From: JAEVZK01 sp038202925 | GTDB taxonomy: Bacteria; Armatimonadota; Fimbriimonadia; Fimbriimonadales; Fimbriimonadaceae | Length of the DNA stretch: 18,354 bases | Direction of reading: 5' to 3' | Assembly: GCA_038202925.1 (NCBI GenBank) | Contig: JBBREM010000047.1 | Span: forward strand, 1 to 18,354 | Part shown: piece after piece, positions 1 through 5,207 of the stretch | Numbering within the stretch: position 1 is the first letter of the stretch | How the letters are laid out: each line of letters opens with the position of its first letter | Notes under the pieces: model-generated | Database searches by the model: none | Seen by the model: the letters and a program-made list of their open reading frames with translations, nothing else | Told to the model about the DNA's origin: nothing | Program-made: the position numbers and the translations under genes

Positions 1-1577
1 GCGATGGAGGCTGCGTTCTGGATGGTGCTGCGGGTGACCTTGGCGGGGTCGACGATGCCGGCCTTCACCATGTCCACGATCTCGCCCGTCAGCGCGTCGA
101 GGCCGAAGCCTTCCTTCGCGACGTTGACCTTCTCCACGACCACCGAGCCCTCGAGGCCGGCGTTCTTGGCGATCTGGCGCAGCGGCTCCTGAAGCGCCCT
201 GGCAACGATCTGATAGCCCGTCTTTTCGTCTGGAGAAAGACTAGAGAGGGAAAGACCAGAGACTTTGTCTTTCGTCTTTCCTTCGGCCGCGAGAGCCTGG
301 TTGAGCACACCGGCTGCTCTCAGAAGGGTCACGCCGCCGCCGGCGACGATGCCTTCCTCGACCGCCGCTCGGGTGGCGCTGAGGGCGTCCTCGTAGCGGT
401 GCTTCTTCTCTTTCAGCTCGGTCTCGGTGCTGGCTCCGACCTTGATCACCGCGACGCCGCCGCTGAGCTTGGCGAGCCGCTCCTGCAGCTTCTCCTTATC
501 ATAGTTGCTGTCGGTGTTCTCGATCTGCTGCTTGATGGTGTTGATGCGCCCGAGGACGGCATCCTTGGTGCCCGCGCCCTGGATGAGCGTGGTGTCTTCC
601 TTCGTGATGACGACGCGCTCGGCGGTGCCCAGCATGTCCATCGCCACGTTCTCCAGCTTCGTGCCGAGGTCCTCGGAGACGAACTTGCCGTTGGTGAGGA
701 TGGCGACATCCTCAAGCATCGCCTTGCGCCGATCGCCAAAGCCTGGCGCCTTGACGGCGGCCACCTGCAGCACGCCGCGGATCTTGTTCAGAACCAGCGT
801 GGCAAGCGCGTCGCCCTCGATATCCTCGGCGATGATAAGCAACGGCCGGCGAGCGGCGGCAGCCTTCTCGAGGAACGGCAGGAAGTCCTGCGCGCTGCTG
901 ATCTTCTTCTCATGGATGAGGATCAGCGGCTTCTCGAGGACGGCCTCCATGCGCTCGGGGTCGGTGACGAAGTACGGGCTGATGTAGCCGCGGTCGAACT
1001 GCATGCCCTCGACGATCTCCATCGCCGTCTCGCGGCCCTTGGACTCCTCGACGGTGATGACGCCATCCTTGCCGACCTTGTCCATTGCCTCGGCGACTTG
1101 CTTGCCGATCTCCGGATCGTTGCCGGCGATGGTGGCGACGAACTCGACCTGCTGCTTGTCCTTGATCGGCGTGCTCGCCTTCTTGATCTCGGCGATAACG
1201 AGCTCGACGGCCTTGTCGATGCCGCGCTTGACGGCGATCGGGTTGCCGCCGGCGGCAACGTATCTGAGGCCTTCGTTCACGATTGCCTGGGCGAGGACGG
1301 TTGCGGTGGTGGTTCCGTCACCGGCGACGTCGTTGGTCTTGGATGCGACCTCTTTGCAGAGCTGCGCGCCCATGTTCTCGTACGGGTCTTCGAGCTCGAT
1401 CTCCTTGGCAACGGTGACGCCGTCCTTGGTGATGATGGGCGAGCCCCACTTCTTGTCGAGGACGACGTTTCGGCCCTTGGGGCCGAGAGTGACTTTGACG
1501 GCGTCGGCGACTTTGTTGACGCCTCGCTCGAGCGCCTTGCGGGCCGGTTCGTTGTAGATCAGGTTCTTTGCTGCCAT
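1..1577 (-). CDS. groEL: 60-kDa chaperonin GroEL (C-terminus cut by window edge)
   Basis: ATP-dependent chaperonin that folds cytosolic proteins as a double heptameric ring capped by GroES. Reading from the ATG at 1577 gives 525 complete codons starting MAAKNLIYNEPARKALERG. The ATPase signature GDGTTTATVL, the GYISPYFVTDPE apical segment and the RYEDALSATRAAVEEG hinge (which carries the catalytic Asp of the family) are all present. The frame is still open at base 1 at ...KVTRSTIQNAASI, so only the last few tens of residues are missing. The family is usually about 540-550 aa; this copy is longer because an extra ~15-residue loop (KTKDKVSGLSLSSLSPDEKT) follows the VAGGG motif, encoded by a repeat element at 228-290. 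The nearest Shine-Dalgarno-like GGAG lies 14 nt before the start, which is long. It is not in an operon with groES: a plus-strand gene separates them. Two CIRCE elements upstream indicate HrcA control. Confidence 0.98.
   Translation of the reverse strand, partial: MAAKNLIYNEPARKALERGVNKVADAVKVTLGPKGRNVVLDKKWGSPIITKDGVTVAKEIELEDPYENMGAQLCKEVASKTNDVAGDGTTTATVLAQAIVNEGLRYVAAGGNPIAVKRGIDKAVELVIAEIKKASTPIKDKQQVEFVATIAGNDPEIGKQVAEAMDKVGKDGVITVEESKGRETAMEIVEGMQFDRGYISPYFVTDPERMEAVLEKPLILIHEKKISSAQDFLPFLEKAAAARRPLLIIAEDIEGDALATLVLNKIRGVLQVAAVKAPGFGDRRKAMLEDVAILTNGKFVSEDLGTKLENVAMDMLGTAERVVITKEDTTLIQGAGTKDAVLGRINTIKQQIENTDSNYDKEKLQERLAKLSGGVAVIKVGASTETELKEKKHRYEDALSATRAAVEEGIVAGGGVTLLRAAGVLNQALAAEGKTKDKVSGLSLSSLSPDEKTGYQIVARALQEPLRQIAKNAGLEGSVVVEKVNVAKEGFGLDALTGEIVDMVKAGIVDPAKVTRSTIQNAASI
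228..290. repeat. Degenerate heptad repeat / inverted repeat inside groEL
   Basis: Two GAAAGAC units (235-241 and 250-256) face a tandem run of CTTTCGT-like 7-mers (about 262-281: ACTTTGT, CTTTCGT, CTTTCCT). An 8-bp perfect inverted repeat joins GGAAAGAC (249-256) to GTCTTTCC (274-281). The segment is translated in frame within groEL as an extra loop between the VAGGG motif and the YQIVARAL helix. Related heptad blocks occur at 3197-3261 and 10561-10602. Confidence 0.7.
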
Positions 1578-1626
1578 GACTTATGTGTGTTCTCCGTCTT
1601 TCGAATTCGTTTGATCGCGAGCGTCG

Positions 1627-1653
1627 TTGGCACTCGGCGTTGTCTACTGCTAA
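1627..1653 (-). promoter_or_regulatory. CIRCE element (HrcA operator), proximal, groEL
   Basis: TTGGCACTC-N9-TACTGCTAA matches the CIRCE consensus TTAGCACTC-N9-GAGTGCTAA at 15 of 18 positions with the exact 9-bp spacer. It starts at the edge of the -10 box (1653-1658) and covers the presumed transcription start, the usual position for HrcA repression. Confidence 0.88.
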
Positions 1654-1682
1654 TTATGAGGCTCGCGAGTGCTGTGTGTCTA
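1653..1682 (-). promoter_or_regulatory. sigma70-type promoter of groEL
   Basis: On the minus strand TAGACA (1682-1677), an 18-bp spacer and CATAAT (1658-1653) lie about 75 bp before the groEL start. The promoter sits exactly between two CIRCE elements, which supports it independently of the box scores. The same arrangement recurs at groES. Confidence 0.75.
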
Positions 1683-1688
1683 CGGTTG

Positions 1689-1715
1689 TTGGCAGTTTCC
1701 GGCGCAGAGTGCTAA
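1689..1715 (-). promoter_or_regulatory. CIRCE element (HrcA operator), distal, groEL
   Basis: TTGGCAGTT-N9-GAGTGCTAA matches the CIRCE consensus at 15 of 18 positions, with a perfect GAGTGCTAA half. It lies 6 bp upstream of the groEL -35 box. Its centre is 62 bp from the proximal CIRCE, close to six helical turns. Confidence 0.85.
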
Positions 1716-1836
1716 ACGGGGTTTGTCTGGTATTTATGCCGTATTTCCCGCAAAGGAGGCTTATTGATTGGCGTTTTCGACCAATTGCCATTAACCTAAA
1801 TGAGTTAGGGTTTTTGGGTTTTCTTTTGGAGAGGGT

Positions 1837-2802
1837 ATGAAGAAATTTGCTGTCGTCGCCGCTGTGACCGTTTGTCCCTTAGTCACGTGGGCTCAGTTTT
1901 TGGATAATTTCGACGCCGATCATACGTCGGCCTGGACTGTTAACAAATCCACGGGCGCAAATGCGAACGATGCTAACAGCCACACGAACTTTTTCTTCGA
2001 CTACAGCACAGTCGGAATTGCTTCCGCGCCGAACTCCGGCGGCACGACGCGCGGCCTGCGTATGGATGCGAACACTGCCGGCGGCATATTCAGCGGCTTG
2101 AGCGTGTCTCCCACTGGGCAATCCTTCATCGGCGACTATCGCCTGCGCCTTGATATGTGGATGAACTTTATCGGCCCGGCGCCCGCCGGCGGGAGCGGTT
2201 CTACCCAAGCCGCGGGAGCGGGAGTCGGAACTGCGGGCACCGTGGCGCAATGGGCAGGCGGCGCACAGGAGAGCGTCCACTTCAGCATGACGCTCGACGG
2301 CAACTCTAGCGTTGACTGGCGCGCCTATTCCAGTGTGGCTCCGAGCGGCTACCTCGCCGCAAGTGGTGTGTTCGCAGCGGGAACTGGCACCAGCCCCGAT
2401 GCCCGCAACAACAGCCACCCGTATTACGCTCAGTTCGGGGGTATCGCCCCCCCTGCCGCCCAGGCGACGCTCTTCCCCACCCAAACCGGCAACACTGTTG
2501 TGGGTTCGGCAGGCTTTGCCTGGCGAGACGTGATCATCGATAAGGTCGGCAGTATCGTGACGTGGTCCGTGGATGGCTTGAAAATCGCCACCGTGGATTC
2601 GTCGACGGCCACGCTTGGCGACAGCAACATTTTGTTGAATTACTTCGACACCAACTCGAGCAGTTCGACAGACACAACTGGGATGAACTTCGCGCTATAC
2701 GACAATGTGCGCGTTCAGGCTCTGCCCGTACCGGAACCAACGACGATGGCCGCGCTCGGACTTGGCGCGCTCGCTCTGCTTCGACGGCGACGCAAGAACT
2801 AG
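1837..2802 (+). CDS. PEP-CTERM sorting domain protein, secreted
   Basis: A 321-aa protein predicted to be exported and processed by an exosortase. Residues 1-19 form a signal peptide (basic MKK, hydrophobic core, WA|Q cleavage). The body opens with FLDNFDADHTSAWTVN and includes a RLDMWMNFIGP strand and a VTWSVDG strand, resembling a concanavalin-like beta-sandwich; that fold is a guess. The C-terminus has the VPEP motif at 298-301, a hydrophobic helix at 302-315 and RRRRKN at the end. GGAGAGGG immediately before the ATG is the ribosome binding site. The gene lies on the plus strand between groEL and groES and starts 121 bp beyond the distal groEL CIRCE, so it is divergent from groEL and convergent with groES. 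No exosortase gene is in the window. The biological role is unknown; an envelope or extracellular polymer-associated protein is the usual proposal for this class. Confidence 0.9.
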   Translation: MKKFAVVAAVTVCPLVTWAQFLDNFDADHTSAWTVNKSTGANANDANSHTNFFFDYSTVGIASAPNSGGTTRGLRMDANTAGGIFSGLSVSPTGQSFIGDYRLRLDMWMNFIGPAPAGGSGSTQAAGAGVGTAGTVAQWAGGAQESVHFSMTLDGNSSVDWRAYSSVAPSGYLAASGVFAAGTGTSPDARNNSHPYYAQFGGIAPPAAQATLFPTQTGNTVVGSAGFAWRDVIIDKVGSIVTWSVDGLKIATVDSSTATLGDSNILLNYFDTNSSSSTDTTGMNFALYDNVRVQALPVPEPTTMAALGLGALALLRRRRKN

Positions 2803-2827
2803 CCTTCGCGCATCAAGACGCACAAAG

Positions 2828-2855
2828 AAGGGGGGCAGCCGAAGCTGCCCCCCTT
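2828..2855. terminator. Bidirectional hairpin terminator between PEP-CTERM gene and groES
   Basis: A perfect 12-bp stem AAGGGGGGCAGC / GCTGCCCCCCTT with a CGAA loop sits between two convergent genes, 25 bp after the PEP-CTERM stop and 13 bp from the groES stop. A T-rich tail follows on the plus strand (TTTCATTATTT) and TTCTTTGTG on the minus strand, so it can serve both genes. Confidence 0.88.
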
Positions 2856-2868
2856 TCATTATTTGTGG

Positions 2869-3159
2869 CTAGTTCAGAATCGCGTAAATCTGATCCTCGT
2901 CGAGGATCGTGTAATCCTTGCCGTCGATCGTGACTTCGTTGCCTCCGTATTTGCTGAAGAGCACCTTGTCTCCGGCTTTGACGTTGAGGGTGTTGCGCTG
3001 GCCGTTATCCAGCACGCGACCGGCTCCGGCGGCGATCACCCGGCCGGTAGTCGGCTTCTTCTTGGCGGTGTCGGGAAGGTAGATGCCCGAGGCGGTCTTG
3101 TCTTCTTGCTCGACGAGTTCGACGACGACCTTATCGCCGAGCGGCTTGAGGTTAGCCAT
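2869..3159 (-). CDS. groES: 10-kDa co-chaperonin GroES
   Basis: 96 aa, normal length for the GroEL lid. MANLKPLGDKVVVELVEQE is the typical start. The mobile-loop segment TASGIYLPDTAKKKPTTGRV carries the I-Y-L GroEL-binding residues, followed by VKAGDKVLFSKYGGNEV and the terminal YTILDEDQIYAIL strand. The GGAGG at 3177-3181 is 17 nt before the ATG, an unusually long gap, but no in-frame start lies closer. The gene has its own promoter and CIRCE elements (3266-3356) and a leader of roughly 125 nt that contains a heptad-repeat hairpin. It is upstream of groEL on the same strand, but the plus-strand PEP-CTERM gene and a strong terminator lie between them, so the usual groES-groEL operon is broken. 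Confidence 0.98.
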   Translation of the reverse strand: MANLKPLGDKVVVELVEQEDKTASGIYLPDTAKKKPTTGRVIAAGAGRVLDNGQRNTLNVKAGDKVLFSKYGGNEVTIDGKDYTILDEDQIYAILN

Positions 3160-3196
3160 AGTTTGTTTTTTCGTTTCCTCCGAATTGGTAGGGGAG

Positions 3197-3261
3197 GTGT
3201 TGGGTGTTGGGCGATGGGTGTTGGAGTTATCTCAACACTCAATACTCAATACTCATCACTT
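3197..3261. repeat. Heptad tandem repeats forming a hairpin in the groES leader
   Basis: The left arm is four contiguous 7-mers: GTGTTGG, GTGTTGG, GCGATGG, GTGTTGG (3197-3224). After 9 bp the right arm is AACACTC, AATACTC, AATACTC, ATCACTT (3234-3261). GTGTTG (3218-3223) pairs with CAACAC (3233-3238) across the spacer. The block lies between the groES promoter and its start codon, so it would be transcribed in the 5' leader. Confidence 0.85.
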
Positions 3262-3265
3262 CAAA

Positions 3266-3292
3266 TTAGCGATCTCATGATGAGACTGCTAA
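3266..3292 (-). promoter_or_regulatory. CIRCE element (HrcA operator), proximal, groES
   Basis: TTAGCGATC-N9-GACTGCTAA matches the CIRCE consensus at 15 of 18 positions with the exact 9-bp spacer. It abuts the groES -10 box, the same placement as the proximal groEL CIRCE. Confidence 0.87.
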
Positions 3293-3323
3293 ATTGTACT
3301 GCTCCTGTGGGGCTTGGCGTCAA
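3293..3323 (-). promoter_or_regulatory. sigma70-type promoter of groES
   Basis: On the minus strand TTGACG (3323-3318), a 19-bp spacer and TACAAT (3298-3293). The spacer is longer than ideal, but both boxes are good and the promoter is flanked by a CIRCE and a CIRCE-like palindrome exactly as at groEL. Confidence 0.72.
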
Positions 3324-3329
3324 CCTGCA

Positions 3330-3356
3330 TTGGCACATTTCTTTGAGAGTGCCCAA
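3330..3356 (-). promoter_or_regulatory. CIRCE-like palindrome, distal, groES
   Basis: TTGGCACAT, an 8-bp spacer and GAGTGCCCA (then A) resemble CIRCE at 13 of 18 positions but with a spacer one base short. It starts 6 bp upstream of the groES -35 box, the same offset as the distal groEL CIRCE, which is the main reason for calling it. Confidence 0.55.
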
Positions 3357-3391
3357 GGAACTCCGACCGGGATCAACGCGCCCAAGGAACC

Positions 3392-3601
3392 ATGGCAACG
3401 CCTGTGCGAGGAGAATCGAAGTTCTTAGTGGCGGGCAGCGCGCTGGCCGGGGTTGGCATTGGGCTGTTCATCGTATTCCTGGTCGCCAGGCTGCTCATCC
3501 TCCTGCTCCTCGCCGGGATTATCGTCGTCTTTGGATTCGGGCTATTGCGCCATGCGACGAAGGGAATCGGCCGGGCAAAGAACAGCGGCGTTCCCGACTA
3601 A
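3392..3601 (+). CDS. Small two-helix membrane protein, function unknown
   Basis: A 69-aa protein with a short polar N-terminus (MATPVRGESKF) and a nearly continuous hydrophobic stretch from about residue 12 to 52, broken by one Arg (FLVARLLIL), consistent with two transmembrane helices. It ends in a basic HATKGIGRAKNSG tail. AAGGA is 4 nt before the ATG at 3392. The stop codon lies in the loop of a 10-bp hairpin, which marks a clean gene end. It is divergent from groES, and its upstream region is the groES distal operator. I do not recognise a family. Confidence 0.72.
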   Translation: MATPVRGESKFLVAGSALAGVGIGLFIVFLVARLLILLLLAGIIVVFGFGLLRHATKGIGRAKNSGVPD

Positions 3602-3611
3602 TCGGGAACGC
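3588..3611. terminator. Hairpin terminator enclosing the stop codon of the small membrane gene
   Basis: A perfect 10-bp stem GCGTTCCCGA / TCGGGAACGC with loop CTAA, which includes the TAA stop. CTCTTTCC follows on the plus strand. The convergent PEP-CTERM gene ends 33 bp further on, so the hairpin probably serves both directions. The poly-U tail is weak. Confidence 0.65.
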
Positions 3612-3643
3612 GCTCTTTCCGTTCACCAGGAGGAGTCGCCCGA

Positions 3644-4564
3644 CTACTTTCGGCGACGCCGCAACAGTGCTATGGCGCCAAGCCCTAAAGCACAAAGACT
3701 AGCAGGCTCGGGAACGACTTGAACCGTGGCCTGTTGGTTGGCGCTGACAAAATAAAAGTCGCCGTAATACAATCCTCCGATAACCCCGTTGAAGCCCGTG
3801 TATGTGCCCGCCGCGTCGCCAGCTTGGGCGCTGAATTGGGAGTGGCCATCGGTTCTGCTATCGCCGGGTGCGATGTGCTTGTCGAACCAATCCCCATTGA
3901 AGCCGTCGAAAGTTAGCTCGTTTCCATTACCGTCTCCGAAACCTGCAACATACCAACTGGTCGACACGAAGTCGTGGCCCGTAATGTTGTTGGTGATCGT
4001 CATGGAGACCTGGGTGGCCTCGCCTGGGTTAATGACGGACGGTGTCGCGAATTGCGCAACGGTCACATCGAGTTTCTGGATCACTTCCATGTGAAGGCCG
4101 AAACTCGCGAGGGTGCCGGTCGCTGAGCTATTCGCTCCACCAAGGATGTTGACCGAGAAATCGTAAACGCCATCGGCCACCGCAGCGCTCACAGCGCCAT
4201 CTCGAAAGGCGCTGTTGAAATACCAAGTGTGGTCGCCCGAGATTTGCGTTCCGAGGGTGTAGGTACCCGACTCGGCACCGTGATAGTCGAAGCTCGTCGT
4301 CGGCGTATTGATATCTAGCGCTGCCGGGAAGCCTGCTCCCGTCACCAAATTAAAGCTGTTGATGTAGAGCGGGGCGTCGGTTGAAGCAATATCCAGGCGA
4401 GTATCGTAACCGTTCGAAGAGCCGAATGCGGATAGGTTCGTGACATCTCGAAAGGCGCTGCGAGTATCGCCGACCTCGAGATTGATCGTCTGCGCCAATG
4501 CGCCAGTTACATCCAAGACTGCTGCCGACGCAGTGAGCATTACAAAAAAGTTTCTCAACGCCAA
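3644..4564 (-). CDS. PEP-CTERM sorting domain protein, secreted (second copy of the class)
   Basis: A 306-aa exported protein. The start is TTG at 4564, supported by GAGG five bases upstream; the first internal ATG (residue 9) would cut into the signal peptide. Residues 1-24 form the signal peptide (ALA|Q). A middle region around 164-240 contains VTVAQFATPSVINPGEATQVSMTITN-type strands like an Ig-like or CARDB-like fold. The C-terminus has VPEP at 284-287, a hydrophobic helix (288-301) and RRRRK. The anchor is almost the same as that of the 1837-2802 protein, but the bodies differ. SAFRD occurs twice (residues 36-40 and 118-122), encoded by an identical 17-bp stretch at 4198-4214 and 4444-4460. 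Function is unknown beyond envelope sorting. Confidence 0.9.
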   Translation of the reverse strand: MALRNFFVMLTASAAVLDVTGALAQTINLEVGDTRSAFRDVTNLSAFGSSNGYDTRLDIASTDAPLYINSFNLVTGAGFPAALDINTPTTSFDYHGAESGTYTLGTQISGDHTWYFNSAFRDGAVSAAVADGVYDFSVNILGGANSSATGTLASFGLHMEVIQKLDVTVAQFATPSVINPGEATQVSMTITNNITGHDFVSTSWYVAGFGDGNGNELTFDGFNGDWFDKHIAPGDSRTDGHSQFSAQAGDAAGTYTGFNGVIGGLYYGDFYFVSANQQATVQVVPEPASLCALGLGAIALLRRRRK

Positions 4565-4730
4565 TAAAACCTCGTTTCGCGAGCCAATTTGGCAGCGCGC
4601 CGGAGGATAGTGTATTGCACGACGGGCTAAAGGGCGGCTAGTCTAAATACTAGCTTTGGAGACGCGCGTGGATTTGCAACCTAGAGTCGCCCTATTTTCA
4701 GGACGCCCTTTCTTCCCTAAAGCTAGATCC

Positions 4731-5051
4731 TTACCGGATGTAATGGATCTTCGGATCGTTAATCTGATCCAGAAGCATCAGCGACACCACCGGCATCGGA
4801 CGATCTTTCGCCACTTCCCGGGCTTCGTCGAACGTCAGCTCCTGCGTCTGCATGCCGCTGAGGTCGATCCACTCGGCAAAGCGAAACGCACCGGCTTCGC
4901 TGCTGAAGCAGGCAAGACCGTGAACACCCTCGTGGCAGAAGCATCCGAAGCGCTTCGTCGGGGCATGATGGAGCACGAAAACCTTGTCCGGAAAGGTGTC
5001 ATCCAGACCCAGAAGAGGCAGTTCGAGAACCAAACCCATGCTGCTAGGCAT
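4731..5051 (-). CDS. Conserved-looking hypothetical protein, ~106 aa
   Basis: The frame continues upstream to 5441, but that part runs antisense into the carboxypeptidase gene, so I place the start at ATG 5051 (MPSSMGLVLEL) or ATG 5039 (MGLVLEL). Neither has a clear ribosome binding site. The protein has a VFVLHHAPTK strand, FGCFCHEGVHGLACFSSEAGAFRFAEWIDL (three Cys) and an acidic helix TFDEAREVAKDR, then a hydrophobic VVSLMLLDQI strand and PKIHYIR at the end. The strand / FxxExxAxxFA helix / strand layout is vaguely like small alpha-beta proteins of the DUF3110 or SseB type; that is only a guess. No signal peptide or membrane segment. It is divergent from the M32 peptidase. Confidence 0.65.
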   Translation of the reverse strand: MPSSMGLVLELPLLGLDDTFPDKVFVLHHAPTKRFGCFCHEGVHGLACFSSEAGAFRFAEWIDLSGMQTQELTFDEAREVAKDRPMPVVSLMLLDQINDPKIHYIR

Positions 5052-5207
5052 CTTATCGGTGCATGACGGCTGACCGAGAGCTAAAATGTCGCGGCGCAGC
5101 GTTTTTGCGCTCACTACCGCAAACGGTTTGGCAGGTTCAAATCCACGTTCGAGGATAGTGTGGCGTACAGCGCAAGAATCTGAGGGCGGGTTCAGTAGAC
5201 TCGTTGC

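Noticed and set aside
1660..1680. A third CIRCE element around GAGTGCTGT at 1667-1675
   Set aside because: Only one half-site is present; no matching left half lies at the required 9-bp spacing.
399..1715. A long plus-strand frame (438 codons) opposite groEL
   Set aside because: It is antisense to a clear groEL gene and its Leu/Asp/Gly/Val-rich, repetitive composition is what codon-biased antisense reading produces. It also runs through the CIRCE elements.
4631..4693. Hairpins in the 4565-4730 gap (GCTAGT/ACTAGC at 4637-4654; AGGGCG/CGCCCT arms)
   Set aside because: Short stems of 6 bp with ordinary loops and only a TTT tail; not enough to call a terminator or a regulatory RNA.
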